Assembly (NCBI RefSeq): GCF_014243395.1
Contig: NZ_JACLCP010000003.1
Location: 62,001-126,000, forward strand
Direction: 5' to 3'
DNA length: 64,000 nucleotides
Origin: Winogradskyella flava
GTDB lineage: Bacteria > Bacteroidota > Bacteroidia > Flavobacteriales > Flavobacteriaceae
Shown piece after piece: positions 17,799 through 27,741 of this stretch. Under the pieces are notes generated by a model. That model saw nothing but the letters and a program-made list of their open reading frames with translations. It searched no databases and was not told the DNA's origin. Every line of letters starts with the position of its first letter. The first letter of the stretch is position 1. The translations under genes were made by a program, and so were the position numbers.

Positions 17799-18503
17799 TT
17801 AATCTTGCAGGGCAAAAACTTTCTTGAGCAAATCAGTAGTTCTCGAGGAAATTTTATTTCTAATTTCCTTTTCTTCAACAGCTATCATGGTATAAACACC
17901 CTCTAAAGCTTCATTAGTTACATAATCGGTTAAGTCCGGATTAACATTGTTGGTTAGAGGTATGTTGTTGTATTTTGTAATAAGACTGGTCCAAATTTGA
18001 TCTGCTCCAACTTTGCTAAACGAATTATTAATCACCGGTTTGAATTTATTGTATAATTCTGTTTTTGTTTTAGATGTTAAGTAATTGGTTGCAGCATCAT
18101 CCTCTCCGAGTAGAATATTTTTAGCGTCGTTAAACGTAATATCCTTGACGGCATTTACAAAAATTGGTGTTGCTTCTTTTACAGCATCTTCAGCAGCTCT
18201 GTTTAATGCCTTTATGCCATCATCTGCCAAGCTGCTCAATCCAATTTTACGTAATGCATTATCCACTTTTCGCAATTCTTCAGGTAAAAGGATTTTTACG
18301 AGTTCATTCTTGTAAAACCCATCTTTTTGGGTAAGCTTCGTAACTTGCTCGTCAATACCAAGATCCAATGCTTGTCTAAGTCCTGATGCAATATCTGCAT
18401 TACTTAGCACTTCGCTCTGTGGTAAGGAATCCACAACTTGTTGCAACTCAGCACAGGCAGTTAAATTAAAAACTATAAGTAGGGTAAAAATTCTTTTAAT
18501 CAT
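17799..18503 (-). CDS. DUF4197 lipoprotein
   Basis: 234 residues. The N-terminus MIKRIFTLLIVFNLTAC is a lipoprotein signal with the lipidated Cys at 17. The mature part (LSNADIASGLRQALDLGIDEQVTKLTQKDGFYKN ... IKILLPEELRKV-like) matches DUF4197, a helical family found in Bacteroidetes and proteobacteria; the segment KNELVKILLPEEL is characteristic. Function unknown; periplasmic side of a membrane is expected. It is divergent from the MBL-fold lipoprotein gene with only 41 bp between the starts, so the promoters must overlap. Confidence 0.88.
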   Translation of the reverse strand: MIKRIFTLLIVFNLTACAELQQVVDSLPQSEVLSNADIASGLRQALDLGIDEQVTKLTQKDGFYKNELVKILLPEELRKVDNALRKIGLSSLADDGIKALNRAAEDAVKEATPIFVNAVKDITFNDAKNILLGEDDAATNYLTSKTKTELYNKFKPVINNSFSKVGADQIWTSLITKYNNIPLTNNVNPDLTDYVTNEALEGVYTMIAVEEKEIRNKISSRTTDLLKKVFALQD

Positions 18504-18544
18504 GAGTTTTGGTTTTCTATCTTTAGCAAAGATAAATTATACTT

Positions 18545-19513
18545 GTGAAAGGAATTCAATATTCATGCCTGATATTTTTATTGCTGTTTTTTAATTGTCA
18601 AAAGCAATCAAAAGTTGTAGGGGATACCAAGACGATTGTAACAAAGAAACAATCTAAGCAATATATTACGGTATTAGGTATTGCTCAAGATGCAGGCTTT
18701 CCGCAAATTAACTGTGAGAGGACATGTTGCGCTGCTTTTTATGAGGGCAATGAGACCAAAAAATTGGTGTCGTGTTTAGGGTTGATTGACCTAGAGTCTA
18801 AAAAGAAATGGTTATTTGATGCTACTCCAGATATTAATCAGCAAACGAGAATTCTAAGTAAAGAACATTTGGATAACGGAAAAGTTGTAGATGGCATTTT
18901 TCTAACACATGCCCATATAGGCCATTATACAGGTTTGATGAATTTGGGTAGAGAAGCTTTGGGGGCAAATAAAGTTCCAGTTTACACAATGCCAGGAATG
19001 AAAAGCTATTTAGAGGAAAATGGCCCTTGGAGTCAACTCGTGAGTCTAAAAAATATTGAGTTAAACACTTTGAAGAAGGATTCAACTGTAAGATTGAATG
19101 AGCAGCTAAAAGTAACACCAATATTAGTTCCGCATCGCGATGAATATTCAGAAACTGTGGGTTTCAAAATTGAAGGAAGTGCTAAATCGGTATTATTTAT
19201 TCCTGATATTGACAAATGGCATAAATGGGAAAGAACGATTATAGAGGAAGTAAAAAAGGTAGATTATGCATTTTTGGATGCTTCGTTTTTTAATAATGGA
19301 GAACTGGAACGCGACATGAGTGAAATTCCTCATCCGTTTATTTCTGAAACGATGACTCTGTTTGAAAATGAGTCAATAGAAACAAAAGGTAAAATCTACT
19401 TTATTCATTTTAATCATACTAATCCTGCGCTGAAAGACAACCATCATTTAAAAGATAGTGTGCAAGATTTAGGCTTTAAGTTTGCTAAGCAAGGAGACAA
19501 TTTTGAGCTTTAG
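18545..19513 (+). CDS. MBL-fold hydrolase lipoprotein related to PqqB
   Basis: 322 residues starting at GTG (18545). The signal MKGIQYSCLIFLLLFFNC carries a lipobox Cys at 18, so the enzyme is probably anchored in the periplasm or outer membrane. The body shows a metallo-beta-lactamase fold: ITVLGIAQDAGFPQINC, the metal motif THAHIGHYTG, VPHRDE and FIPDIDKW. The arrangement is closest to the PqqB branch of the superfamily, but no other pqq genes are present, so PQQ synthesis is unlikely. The metal motif reads HxHxGH instead of HxHxDH, which could alter the two-metal site. Substrate unknown. Confidence 0.8.
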   Translation: MKGIQYSCLIFLLLFFNCQKQSKVVGDTKTIVTKKQSKQYITVLGIAQDAGFPQINCERTCCAAFYEGNETKKLVSCLGLIDLESKKKWLFDATPDINQQTRILSKEHLDNGKVVDGIFLTHAHIGHYTGLMNLGREALGANKVPVYTMPGMKSYLEENGPWSQLVSLKNIELNTLKKDSTVRLNEQLKVTPILVPHRDEYSETVGFKIEGSAKSVLFIPDIDKWHKWERTIIEEVKKVDYAFLDASFFNNGELERDMSEIPHPFISETMTLFENESIETKGKIYFIHFNHTNPALKDNHHLKDSVQDLGFKFAKQGDNFEL

Positions 19514-19597
19514 ATGTCGTTAAACAAAATGGCAATACACTAAAATTCTTATTTTAGCACAATATTTGATTATTCAGTAGTAAATATGTAATTCACT

Positions 19598-20728
19598 ATG
19601 AGTTGTTTGATTAAAAAACGCTTTTTATTAGTTATAATTTGCATCCTAACAGCAACTTATTCCTATGGCCAAATAAAGGTTTCGGAGTTTCTTCAAAAAT
19701 CTAAAATAGCTTCGGCTGATAACAACAAATTATTTTTTGTTGATTTTTGGGCGACTTGGTGTGTGCCATGTATAACGGCCAAGGAGCATTTAAAGGTTTT
19801 ACAAAATCAGTTTCCTGACGATTTTTATATCGTGTCTTTGACAAGCGAAAATCCTGTGAGAGTTGAAAAGTTCTTAAGTAAAAAGCCTAATCAGTTAGCT
19901 GTGGCTATAGATTATAATAAAGAGACTTTTAAAAAGTATAATGTTAAGGTCTTGCCCGATGGTGTATTATTCAATGCACAAGGCAAGGTATTGTGGCAAG
20001 GAGGTGCGCCTGATTTAAAGAAAGAGATGGTGTCTCGATTTTTAAGGCAGCAGACTTCCAAAACATCAGTAGAATCTTTTTTTAATATTGTGTCGTTTGA
20101 AGAAGATAATATTTCCGAGTATGTGCCAACGGAAAGTTTGGAAATAAAACCATTATCTTATAATGTTCAAGATATGGAAATTGCAGATGCAAAGGACTAT
20201 TTAAAACTGAAAGGCTCATTAAAGCAGATTGTAGGCTATTTAGCTAAAATCTACAAGAATCAAATTGTATTAGAGGAAGGTCTAGATACTAATTATGAAG
20301 TTTATTTTAAGAAACCTTTTAGCCCATCTGAAAATTTGGCTTATAAGCTTGTGAGTGAAATGAACTTAAAAGTAGAACGAAAATATGAGGAAGGCGATGG
20401 CATTAACTTCAGTGCAGAAAACCCAAAATTATGGGATACCAACCAAATAGATTGGGGAAATAATCCTACAAAGTATCTTATTGGAGATTCTCAAATAAAA
20501 GCCGATAATGTGTCACTTAGAGATGTGGCTTATCAATTAGCATACGTATTGGATATGCCAGTGATTGTTCCAGATGACAACGAATTGAGTTTGAGTTTGC
20601 ATGATTGGGATTTTCATTACAAGTTTTTTCAACTGATGCAAACCGATCTTGAAGATAATTATGGGATCAAAGCCGAGAAGAAAACGATTAGGTATCCTGT
20701 TTACCGCATACAAAAAAAAGCTCCCTAA
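19598..20728 (+). CDS. Secreted TlpA-like thioredoxin with an extra C-terminal domain
   Basis: 376 residues with a signal peptide ending near YSYGQ. A thioredoxin-like domain (about 28-150) contains the redox centre FWATWCVPC. The C-terminal ~200 residues (SYNVQDMEIADAKDYLKLKG ... IKADNVSLRDVAYQLAYVLDMPVIVPDD) recall the DUF3738/STN-like domains found in other Bacteroidetes redoxins, but I cannot assign them firmly. Expected role: periplasmic thiol-disulfide exchange or assembly of a membrane complex. The stop codon lies in the loop of the terminator that follows. Confidence 0.8.
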   Translation: MSCLIKKRFLLVIICILTATYSYGQIKVSEFLQKSKIASADNNKLFFVDFWATWCVPCITAKEHLKVLQNQFPDDFYIVSLTSENPVRVEKFLSKKPNQLAVAIDYNKETFKKYNVKVLPDGVLFNAQGKVLWQGGAPDLKKEMVSRFLRQQTSKTSVESFFNIVSFEEDNISEYVPTESLEIKPLSYNVQDMEIADAKDYLKLKGSLKQIVGYLAKIYKNQIVLEEGLDTNYEVYFKKPFSPSENLAYKLVSEMNLKVERKYEEGDGINFSAENPKLWDTNQIDWGNNPTKYLIGDSQIKADNVSLRDVAYQLAYVLDMPVIVPDDNELSLSLHDWDFHYKFFQLMQTDLEDNYGIKAEKKTIRYPVYRIQKKAP

Positions 20729-20738
20729 GGAGCTTTTT
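20712..20738. terminator. Bidirectional terminator overlapping the thioredoxin stop codon
   Basis: AGCTCC / GGAGCT stem with A8 before and T5 after; the TAA stop sits in the loop. It also suits the convergent ompA gene, whose stop is about 24 bp away. Confidence 0.8.
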
Positions 20739-20761
20739 CATCTTAAAAACAGTACTTATTC

Positions 20762-21862
20762 TTAGTTACTTAAAACTCTAAATTCAGTACGTCTGTTTCT
20801 TTGGTGTTGTGCTTCAGAACAATCAACGCCGTTAGAACATCTGTTTGTTAAACGAGACTCACCAAAACCTCTTGCGGTTAATCTGCTTCTTGAGATACCT
20901 TTAGAAACTAAATAGTTTACTACTGAGTTGGCTCTTTGTTGAGATAAAGATTGGTTAAAGTCATCATTCCCTCTAGAGTCGGTATGAGACATAATCTCTA
21001 TACTTACGTTAGAATCTCTTAACAATGGTAATAACGTGTTGTCGATAGTGGTTTTAGAAGAACCTGTTAATCTAGCACTACCTAATTCATAAAATACAGG
21101 TAATACATTAGGATCTAACAATTCGCAATCAACTTCTTCCCATGTAGTGATGCCACCTTTCTTGTCCAATACAGTTCTTGTTACTGTTTGGTACTGTGCT
21201 GGGATTGTATTTGTTGTTGTAGAAGCAGGAGTGTCAACAACTCTTCTTTTAATAGTAGTGTACTCAGCAGGAATTTCAATTTCGTCCATTCTTGCAGGCG
21301 TTTTGATTACTCTCTTTTTGTAAGTAGTTGTTTGCTCTGGTACGGGTACTGAATTAGTGCTCGCATCAGATGCTAAAGTTGTGAAAGTTACATCTCTAGA
21401 TTGAGCAGGATACTCAACAAAACATGCAGCAACACAATCATCCTTGTCTACAGATGGGCAATCTTCCAGCACTTTATATTCCCATCCAGATGTTTTAGGA
21501 TAAATTTCAAAAGTTCTAGAATCGTTACCAAAAGATGCAGGAACAACTTTTAAGTCAGTACGTCTTTCTTGCTTTACGTAAGGTACTTCAACCGTTTCGT
21601 AAGTAGCAGGTACATATACAAACTTCTTAGAGGCTTCTTTTACTAAGACGCGCTCTTCAACAGTCTTGTATGTCGCAGGAACTACTTTTAAAGTAGTGTA
21701 TGCAGGATAAGTTTGAATAGTTTCTTCAACGTCTTTGAATTCATCTTTTGTAATACACTTTACATAACACTTTCCTGGTTCAGGATTTGTTGGTAAGCCT
21801 TGTGCCTGGGAAAACCCTATCCCAGCAATAAAGCACACTAATAATAATAGTTTTTGTTTCAT
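20762..21862 (-). CDS. OmpA family outer-membrane protein
   Basis: 366 residues with a signal peptide ending near FSQAQG. The C-terminal ~110 residues form an OmpA peptidoglycan-binding domain (VSIEIMSHTDSRGNDDFNQSLSQQRANSVVNYLV, then HQRNRRTEFRV). The N-terminal region has no barrel. It is built from repeated segments of the type VPATYKTVEERVLV / VPATYETVEVPYV / IPAEYTTIKRRVV / IPAQYQTVTRTVL, i.e. at least four degenerate ~30-residue repeats separated by a Cys-rich block (CPSVDKDDCVAAC). The repeats probably form an extended beta structure. Role: cell-wall anchoring of the outer membrane. Monocistronic, with a 290-bp upstream region in which I see no other gene. Confidence 0.88.
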   Translation of the reverse strand: MKQKLLLLVCFIAGIGFSQAQGLPTNPEPGKCYVKCITKDEFKDVEETIQTYPAYTTLKVVPATYKTVEERVLVKEASKKFVYVPATYETVEVPYVKQERRTDLKVVPASFGNDSRTFEIYPKTSGWEYKVLEDCPSVDKDDCVAACFVEYPAQSRDVTFTTLASDASTNSVPVPEQTTTYKKRVIKTPARMDEIEIPAEYTTIKRRVVDTPASTTTNTIPAQYQTVTRTVLDKKGGITTWEEVDCELLDPNVLPVFYELGSARLTGSSKTTIDNTLLPLLRDSNVSIEIMSHTDSRGNDDFNQSLSQQRANSVVNYLVSKGISRSRLTARGFGESRLTNRCSNGVDCSEAQHQRNRRTEFRVLSN

Positions 21863-22151
21863 AAGAATAAATAATTAGTTAATGGTTATAGTTTATTTTT
21901 AGTACAGGATAAACACCCTACACTTTGTTTAGACACACTTATTTAGCAAGAGTCACTGACGTCAATAGAAGTTAGGGAAGGAATTGACGATTAAATACAG
22001 TTAGTTAGTTTTTGTTATGTAATTATTAATGTTAATGTTAAAAATAAAAGAAATTATTAAAATATTAACATTTATTATGTGTAAAATTAAATATAAATAC
22101 AGAATTACCCGTAACTACCTCATTAACAGAAGATTTAAAAGAGTTCTCTTG

Positions 22152-23006
22152 TTAAGAGAATATCACGGTTTTGTTATTAAAAACCATAACTTTTCTATTC
22201 GCATGGAGCTTTATGGCGTTTGAAAGTACAATTTTCTCTAAATCACGCCCTTTAGAAATTAAATCATTAATGGAGTGGGAATGGGATACATGGGTGACGT
22301 CCTGTTCGATAATTGGACCAGCATCCAATTCTTCAGTAATGTAATGGCTGGTTGCTCCGATTATTTTAACGCCTCTTTTGTATGCTGAGTGGTATGGTTT
22401 GGCACCGACGAAAGCGGGTAAAAACGAATGATGTATGTTTATGATTTTGTTGGGATACTTATCAATCAATAAATTAGAAACGATTTGCATATAACGTGCT
22501 AAAACTACAAAATCAATAGTGTATGATTCCAATAACTTTAGTTGCTCGCGCTCCGCTTCATATTTGGTGTCTTTTGTTACAGGTACGTGATAAAATGGGA
22601 TATTAAAACTGTCAGCAATAGATTTTAGATGAGCATGATTGCTTAAAATGAAGGGAATTTCCAAAAATAACTCACCAGAATTATATCGACCTAAAATATC
22701 ATATAAACAATGATCGTATTTAGATACAAATAGAGCCATTCTTGGTTTTTTATCTGCAGCATACATTTTCCATTTGAGCTGAAATTTTTCAACCAGGACT
22801 TCTTTAAATATATTCCTGAATTTTTCAATAGAAAAAGCATCAGATTTAAACTCGCATTCAAGACGCATAAAGAAAATGTTTTGCTCTCTATCTACATGCT
22901 GATCTATATAAACAATATTTCCCTTATTGGTTGCCATAAAATTGGTTACAGAGGCAATAATATTTGGCTGGTCTTCACAGTGAATTAATAAGGTGATTTT
23001 ATGCAT
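22152..23006 (-). CDS. purU: Formyltetrahydrofolate deformylase
   Basis: Hydrolyses 10-formyl-THF to THF and formate, balancing one-carbon units and supplying formate for purine synthesis. The 284 residues contain an N-terminal ACT regulatory domain (1-80, LLIHCEDQPNIIASVTNFM) and a formyltransferase-type catalytic domain. Active-site residues are visible as Asn190, His192 and His193 (INIHHSFLPAF) and Asp228 (ELDAGPII). Length and layout match PurU. The gene is alone, divergent from icmF. Confidence 0.93.
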   Translation of the reverse strand: MHKITLLIHCEDQPNIIASVTNFMATNKGNIVYIDQHVDREQNIFFMRLECEFKSDAFSIEKFRNIFKEVLVEKFQLKWKMYAADKKPRMALFVSKYDHCLYDILGRYNSGELFLEIPFILSNHAHLKSIADSFNIPFYHVPVTKDTKYEAEREQLKLLESYTIDFVVLARYMQIVSNLLIDKYPNKIINIHHSFLPAFVGAKPYHSAYKRGVKIIGATSHYITEELDAGPIIEQDVTHVSHSHSINDLISKGRDLEKIVLSNAIKLHANRKVMVFNNKTVIFS

Positions 23007-23115
23007 GGAGTTGGTCTTTGTATGTTCGAAAAGTAGAACAAAATATGAAGTTTTGTCAATGCTTTCTGAGATTTATATAATTGTTAATTAATGCAATAAT
23101 TTTTTGAATATTCCT

Positions 23116-23123
23116 TAAATTTG
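23116..23123 (+). promoter_or_regulatory. -7 box of icmF
   Basis: TAAATTTG, exact TAnnTTTG match, 28 bp before the icmF ATG. No -33 TTTG at the usual distance. Confidence 0.4.
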
Positions 23124-23150
23124 TTGCTCTAAAAAGCAATTTTTTTACGA

Positions 23151-26100
23151 ATGGAACAAGTCGCGCCATACAAACCAAAGCATAAAGTACGAATCGTAAC
23201 TGCCGCATCATTATTTGATGGTCATGATGCTGCCATTAATATTATGCGCAGAATTATTCAATCTACTGGAGTGGAAGTTATTCATCTAGGGCATGATAGA
23301 AGTGTTGAGGAAGTAGTAAATACAGCTATCCAAGAAGACGCTAATGCCATAGCTATGACTTCTTACCAAGGAGGACATAATGAGTATTTTAAATATATGT
23401 ATGACTTGCTTCAAGAGAAAGGTGCTGGACATATTAAAATCTTCGGAGGAGGAGGAGGAGTAATTCTTCCTGAAGAGATTAAGGAGTTAATGGATTATGG
23501 TATCACCAGAATCTATTCGCCAGACGATGGACGTGAGATGGGTTTACAGGGTATGATTAATGATCTAGTACAACAATCTGATTTCGCTATTGGTGATCAA
23601 TTAAATGGAGAGGTGAAAGTCCTTCAGGAAAAGAATCCAAAATCCATAGCAAGAGTCATATCAGCAGCTGAGAATTTTCCAGAAGTTGCTAAAGATGCTT
23701 TAGATATAATACATACAAAAAATAAAAACTCTCAAACACCAGTATTAGGAATAACAGGCACAGGTGGTGCTGGTAAGTCATCATTAGTTGATGAATTGGT
23801 AAGACGTTTTTTAATTGATTTTCCAGAGAAAACTGTTGGATTGGTTTCAGTTGATCCATCAAAACGAAAAACAGGAGGAGCTTTACTAGGCGATAGGATT
23901 CGAATGAATGCTATTAATTCGCCTAGAGTCTATATGCGTAGTTTGGCGACACGTCAATCTAACTTAGCCTTGTCAAAATATGTTAATGAAGCCGTTGAGG
24001 TTTTAAAGGCCGCTGAATACGATTTAATTATTTTGGAGACTTCCGGAATTGGACAGTCCGATACGGAAATTCTTGAGCATAGTGATGTGTCACTATATGT
24101 GATGACTCCTGAGTTTGGTGCGGCCACGCAACTTGAAAAAATTGACATGCTAGATTTTGCTGACTTAGTTGCAATTAACAAGTTTGATAAGAGAGGTGCT
24201 CTAGATGCACTACGTGACGTTAAGAAGCAATATATGCGTAACCATAATTTATGGCACGCTGATCCTAATACGATGCCAGTCTTTGGAACTATAGCTTCCC
24301 AGTTCAATGATCCGGGTATGAATACACTCTACAAAGCCATAATGGATAAATTAGTAGAGAAAACGGAAGCAGATTTAACATCTACGTTCGAAATTTCTAA
24401 GGAAATGAGCGAAAAGATTTTTGTCATTCCGCCGGCTCGTACACGTTATTTGTCTGAAATAGCAGAGAATAATCGTGCTTATGATAAAACCGCTGACGCA
24501 CAGGTGGAAGTAGCTCAAAAGCTCTATGGTATTTACAAAACGATTTGTTCGGTTGCTGTCATTTCGAACGAAAATGAGAAATCTCATTTAAATAAGCATG
24601 GATTAAATTCTGATGAGATCCTGAAACAACACTTCGACAAGCTCAGTGTGACAATTCAGGATGAAAACAAAGATTTTCTTAGAATGCTTATCGCGGAGTT
24701 TGATCGCGTAAAGCTAAACCTAGATCCGTATAATTGGGAAATTATTACTGGCTGGGATGAGAAAGTCAATTGCTATAAAGCGCCAATCTATGCTTTTAAA
24801 GTAAGAGACAAAGAAATAAAGATTGAAACTCATACGAAGTCGTTGGCACATTCAGATATTCCAAAAGTAGCCTTGCCAAAGTATGAAGCTTGGGGGGATA
24901 TTTTAAGATGGTGTTTGCAAGAAAATGTACCAGGAGAATTTCCGTATACAGCAGGATTATATCCATTTAAAAGAACTGGTGAAGATCCAACACGTATGTT
25001 TGCTGGCGAAGGTGGTCCGGAACGCACAAATAGACGTTTTCATTACGTTAGCATGGGATTGCCTGCAAAACGATTGTCAACTGCGTTCGATAGCGTAACG
25101 CTATATGGAAATGATCCCGATTACAGACCAGATATTTATGGAAAAATCGGAAATGCTGGTGTAAGTATTTGCTGTTTAGATGATGCCAAAAAATTATATT
25201 CTGGTTTTAATTTGGCGGATGCGATGACCTCTGTAAGCATGACCATCAATGGTCCTGCACCAATGCTTTTAGGTTTCTTTATGAATGCTGCCATAGACCA
25301 ACAATGCGAGATCTATATCAAAGACAATGGTCTTGAAAAAGAAGTTGAGAAAAAGATTGAGGCACTATACAACGGGAAGACAAGGCCGAGTTATAATGGT
25401 GAAATTCCTCAAGGAAATGATGGTCTTGGTTTAATGCTTTTGGGTGTAACTGGCGACCAAGTATTACCAAAAGATATTTATGAAGATATTAAGGCAAAAA
25501 CAATTGCTCAAGTAAGAGGAACTGTTCAAGCTGATATTTTAAAAGAAGATCAAGCGCAAAATACCTGTATTTTTTCAACCGAATTTGCATTGCGTTTAAT
25601 GGGTGATGTACAGGAGTATTTTATTGAGAATGGTGTCCGAAACTTTTATTCGGTGTCCATTTCTGGATATCATATTGCTGAGGCTGGAGCGAATCCAATT
25701 TCACAACTGGCATTTACATTGGCAAATGGCTTTACTTATGTCGAGTACTATTTAAGTCGAGGCATGGATATTAACAAGTTTGGACCAAACTTGTCTTTCT
25801 TTTTCTCAAACGGAATTGATCCAGAATATGCGGTGATTGGTCGTGTGGCACGTAAGATTTGGGCTAAGGCTTTAAAACATAAATATGCTGCTAATCCGAG
25901 AGCACAGATGTTGAAATATCATATACAGACTTCTGGTAGAAGTTTGCACGCTCAGGAGATTGACTTTAATGATATCAGAACAACGCTTCAAGCCTTGTAT
26001 GCGATTTACGATAATTGTAATTCGTTGCATACTAACGCCTATGACGAAGCTATTACTACACCAACAGAGGAATCAGTACGTCGAGCAATGGCGATTCAAT

Positions 26101-26609
26101 TGATTATTAATAAGGAATTAGGATTAACCAAGAACGAAAACCCAATACAAGGATCTTTTATTATTGAAGAATTGACGGATTTAGTTGAAGAAGCAGTTTT
26201 GACTGAGTTTGATAGAATCACAGAACGTGGTGGTGTTTTAGGCGCTATGGAAACGATGTATCAACGTTCTAAGATTCAGGAAGAGAGTTTATATTATGAA
26301 ACTTTGAAGCATAATGGGGAGTTTCCAATAATTGGAGTCAACACATTCTTAAGTAGTAAAGGGTCTCCAACGATACAGCCAGCTGAAGTGATTAGGGCTA
26401 CGGAAGAGGAAAAAGAATTCCAGATCAAAACCTTGGAACATTTACATAAAGCGCATCATACATCAGAGTTATTGAAAGACTTACAAATCAAAGCTGTCAA
26501 CAATCAGAATATTTTTGAAGCCTTGATGGAAGTTTGTAAGGTATGCTCTTTAGGACAAATTACTTCAGCACTATTTGAGGTTGGTGGGCAGTATAGACGT
26601 AACATGTAG
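23151..26609 (+). CDS. icmF: Fused acyl-CoA mutase (IcmF type)
   Basis: 1152 residues combining three modules in the IcmF order. The N-terminal cobalamin-binding domain has the base-off motif DGHDAA at 23-28 (axial His25). A MeaI-type G-protein chaperone follows with Walker A GTGGAGKS at 203-210 and NKFD. The C-terminal mutase barrel starts near 560 ([19 protein letters not shown]). The family interconverts isobutyryl-CoA and n-butyryl-CoA with adenosylcobalamin. Gln803 (DQAQNT) replaces the Arg that marks methylmalonyl-CoA mutase; Tyr604 occupies the neighbouring specificity position where I expected Phe. Residues 489-505 are encoded by a REP-like palindrome. The next gene starts 3 bp after the stop. 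Confidence 0.9.
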   Translation: MEQVAPYKPKHKVRIVTAASLFDGHDAAINIMRRIIQSTGVEVIHLGHDRSVEEVVNTAIQEDANAIAMTSYQGGHNEYFKYMYDLLQEKGAGHIKIFGGGGGVILPEEIKELMDYGITRIYSPDDGREMGLQGMINDLVQQSDFAIGDQLNGEVKVLQEKNPKSIARVISAAENFPEVAKDALDIIHTKNKNSQTPVLGITGTGGAGKSSLVDELVRRFLIDFPEKTVGLVSVDPSKRKTGGALLGDRIRMNAINSPRVYMRSLATRQSNLALSKYVNEAVEVLKAAEYDLIILETSGIGQSDTEILEHSDVSLYVMTPEFGAATQLEKIDMLDFADLVAINKFDKRGALDALRDVKKQYMRNHNLWHADPNTMPVFGTIASQFNDPGMNTLYKAIMDKLVEKTEADLTSTFEISKEMSEKIFVIPPARTRYLSEIAENNRAYDKTADAQVEVAQKLYGIYKTICSVAVISNENEKSHLNKHGLNSDEILKQHFDKLSVTIQDENKDFLRMLIAEFDRVKLNLDPYNWEIITGWDEKVNCYKAPIYAFKVRDKEIKIETHTKSLAHSDIPKVALPKYEAWGDILRWCLQENVPGEFPYTAGLYPFKRTGEDPTRMFAGEGGPERTNRRFHYVSMGLPAKRLSTAFDSVTLYGNDPDYRPDIYGKIGNAGVSICCLDDAKKLYSGFNLADAMTSVSMTINGPAPMLLGFFMNAAIDQQCEIYIKDNGLEKEVEKKIEALYNGKTRPSYNGEIPQGNDGLGLMLLGVTGDQVLPKDIYEDIKAKTIAQVRGTVQADILKEDQAQNTCIFSTEFALRLMGDVQEYFIENGVRNFYSVSISGYHIAEAGANPISQLAFTLANGFTYVEYYLSRGMDINKFGPNLSFFFSNGIDPEYAVIGRVARKIWAKALKHKYAANPRAQMLKYHIQTSGRSLHAQEIDFNDIRTTLQALYAIYDNCNSLHTNAYDEAITTPTEESVRRAMAIQLIINKELGLTKNENPIQGSFIIEELTDLVEEAVLTEFDRITERGGVLGAMETMYQRSKIQEESLYYETLKHNGEFPIIGVNTFLSSKGSPTIQPAEVIRATEEEKEFQIKTLEHLHKAHHTSELLKDLQIKAVNNQNIFEALMEVCKVCSLGQITSALFEVGGQYRRNM
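24616..24664. repeat. REP-like palindrome inside icmF
   Basis: Outer arms ATCCTGAA / TTCAGGAT enclose CTTCGACAAGCTCAGTGTGACA. A close copy lies between genes at 28982-29032. Here it is translated in frame as [18 protein letters not shown], in the linker between the G-protein and mutase modules. Confidence 0.7.
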
Positions 26610-26612
26610 TTT

Positions 26613-27227
26613 ATGTCTTTCAAAAAACTTAATCCGTTATTAAAGGATTCGCTAGAGCATTTAGGCTTTGAAGCATCAAATACATTTCAGAAAAAAGTAT
26701 TGCCTGTTCTTAAAGGTGGTGCGAATAGTTATGTCATTGCACCAAAAGGAAGTGGGAAAACAACAGCATTAGTAATAACAACGATTCATAAATTAAAGGC
26801 TTCAGCTTTTGAGGATTCTCCAAGAGCAATTATTGTGGTTAAGGATAAGCAAGAGGCATTACATTTAAAGGATGAATTTGAAAGGTTCACAAAGAATACA
26901 GATTTGAGGATATATGCGCTTTATGATGAGTACGATATTGAAAAGCAGAAAACAGAAATTTATCCAGGTCAGGATATTGTCATAGCTACTCCTGCAAGAC
27001 TAAGTAGGCTTTATTTTTTAAATGGAATCCATCTTGGAGAAATTCAACTGTTTGCTATTGAGGATGCCGATTATTTAGGACGAAACAATACCTATAATCA
27101 TATTTTACGTCTGTCCGAAAGCCTTAATAAATGTCAGTATATTATTATTGCTGATGAGATGAATTCCAGAATAAGAAATTATCAAAACGCATTTATGAGT
27201 AATGCAAGACTGGTTTCAGAAAAATAG
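26613..27227 (+). CDS. Single-domain DEAD-box helicase-like ATPase
   Basis: 204 residues corresponding only to the first RecA domain of DEAD-box helicases. Visible motifs: Q-motif-like LEHLGFEASNTFQKKVLPVL, Walker A PKGSGKTT (44-51), motif Ib ATPARL (125-130) and motif II as EDAD (150-153) instead of DEAD. The SAT motif is not recognisable (IADEM, 179-183). The second RecA domain is absent and the stop codon is clean, with no helicase-like sequence downstream, so this is not an obvious recent truncation. It may be an accessory or decoy ATPase. It begins 3 bp after icmF and is probably co-transcribed. Confidence 0.75.
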   Translation: MSFKKLNPLLKDSLEHLGFEASNTFQKKVLPVLKGGANSYVIAPKGSGKTTALVITTIHKLKASAFEDSPRAIIVVKDKQEALHLKDEFERFTKNTDLRIYALYDEYDIEKQKTEIYPGQDIVIATPARLSRLYFLNGIHLGEIQLFAIEDADYLGRNNTYNHILRLSESLNKCQYIIIADEMNSRIRNYQNAFMSNARLVSEK

Positions 27228-27231
27228 ATAA

Positions 27232-27633
27232 TTATAATGTCATCATCCAACTACGCTGTAATTTTCTAAACTTTTTAATTTCACCACGTAAAATAGGAAG
27301 ATAATCCTTACCGTTACTTCTAGAACGCTCTAATCGTCTACAATTACTGTATAGCTTTGACGTAATACGTTCTAAACTTTCTAAATGTTTGTGTTTCTTG
27401 TCAGAATAGCGCTCACGCTCGGCATTGATTATTTCTGGAGCGAGGTTAGTAGATTGCTGCACAATATCACCAGAGAAATAAATGTCATTATCCTCAGAAC
27501 CATCATCATTTAAATACGATAAGTCATGATTTAAATATGTAGATATGCTGCGGGAAAGCATAATAATATCCATCGCCTTTCTATATATAGGCAAATCAGG
27601 TAAGTGGGATGGTAGGTTGTAATTCATTTTCAT
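27232..27633 (-). CDS. Hypothetical helical protein, possibly four-helix-bundle family
   Basis: 133 residues, predicted all-helical. The opening LPDLPIYRKAMDIIMLSRSISTYL and the later VQQSTNLAPEIINAE resemble the 23S rRNA-intervening-sequence (IVP) four-helix bundle family, but a 20-residue acidic insert (LNDDGSEDNDIYFSGD) and a basic C-terminus (RRLERSRSNGKDYLPILRGEIKKFRKLQRSW) differ from it. No confident function. It converges on the helicase-like gene with 4 bp between stops and is divergent from the Lrp-type regulator, separated by 108 AT-rich bp. Confidence 0.55.
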   Translation of the reverse strand: MKMNYNLPSHLPDLPIYRKAMDIIMLSRSISTYLNHDLSYLNDDGSEDNDIYFSGDIVQQSTNLAPEIINAERERYSDKKHKHLESLERITSKLYSNCRRLERSRSNGKDYLPILRGEIKKFRKLQRSWMMTL

Positions 27634-27741
27634 AGCAATTATTACGAAATTACGACGTATAAAAAAAATTTTACTTTAATAATTAAGGTAAAATTGTATA
27701 TTTACTTTAAAATTAATGTTATTACATCTACTTTTCTTTAA

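Noticed and set aside
22029-22223. 64-codon plus-strand frame rich in Lys/Ile upstream of and into purU
   Set aside because: It overlaps the 3' end of purU on the other strand, starts at a non-ATG codon and has AT-driven composition; no family features.
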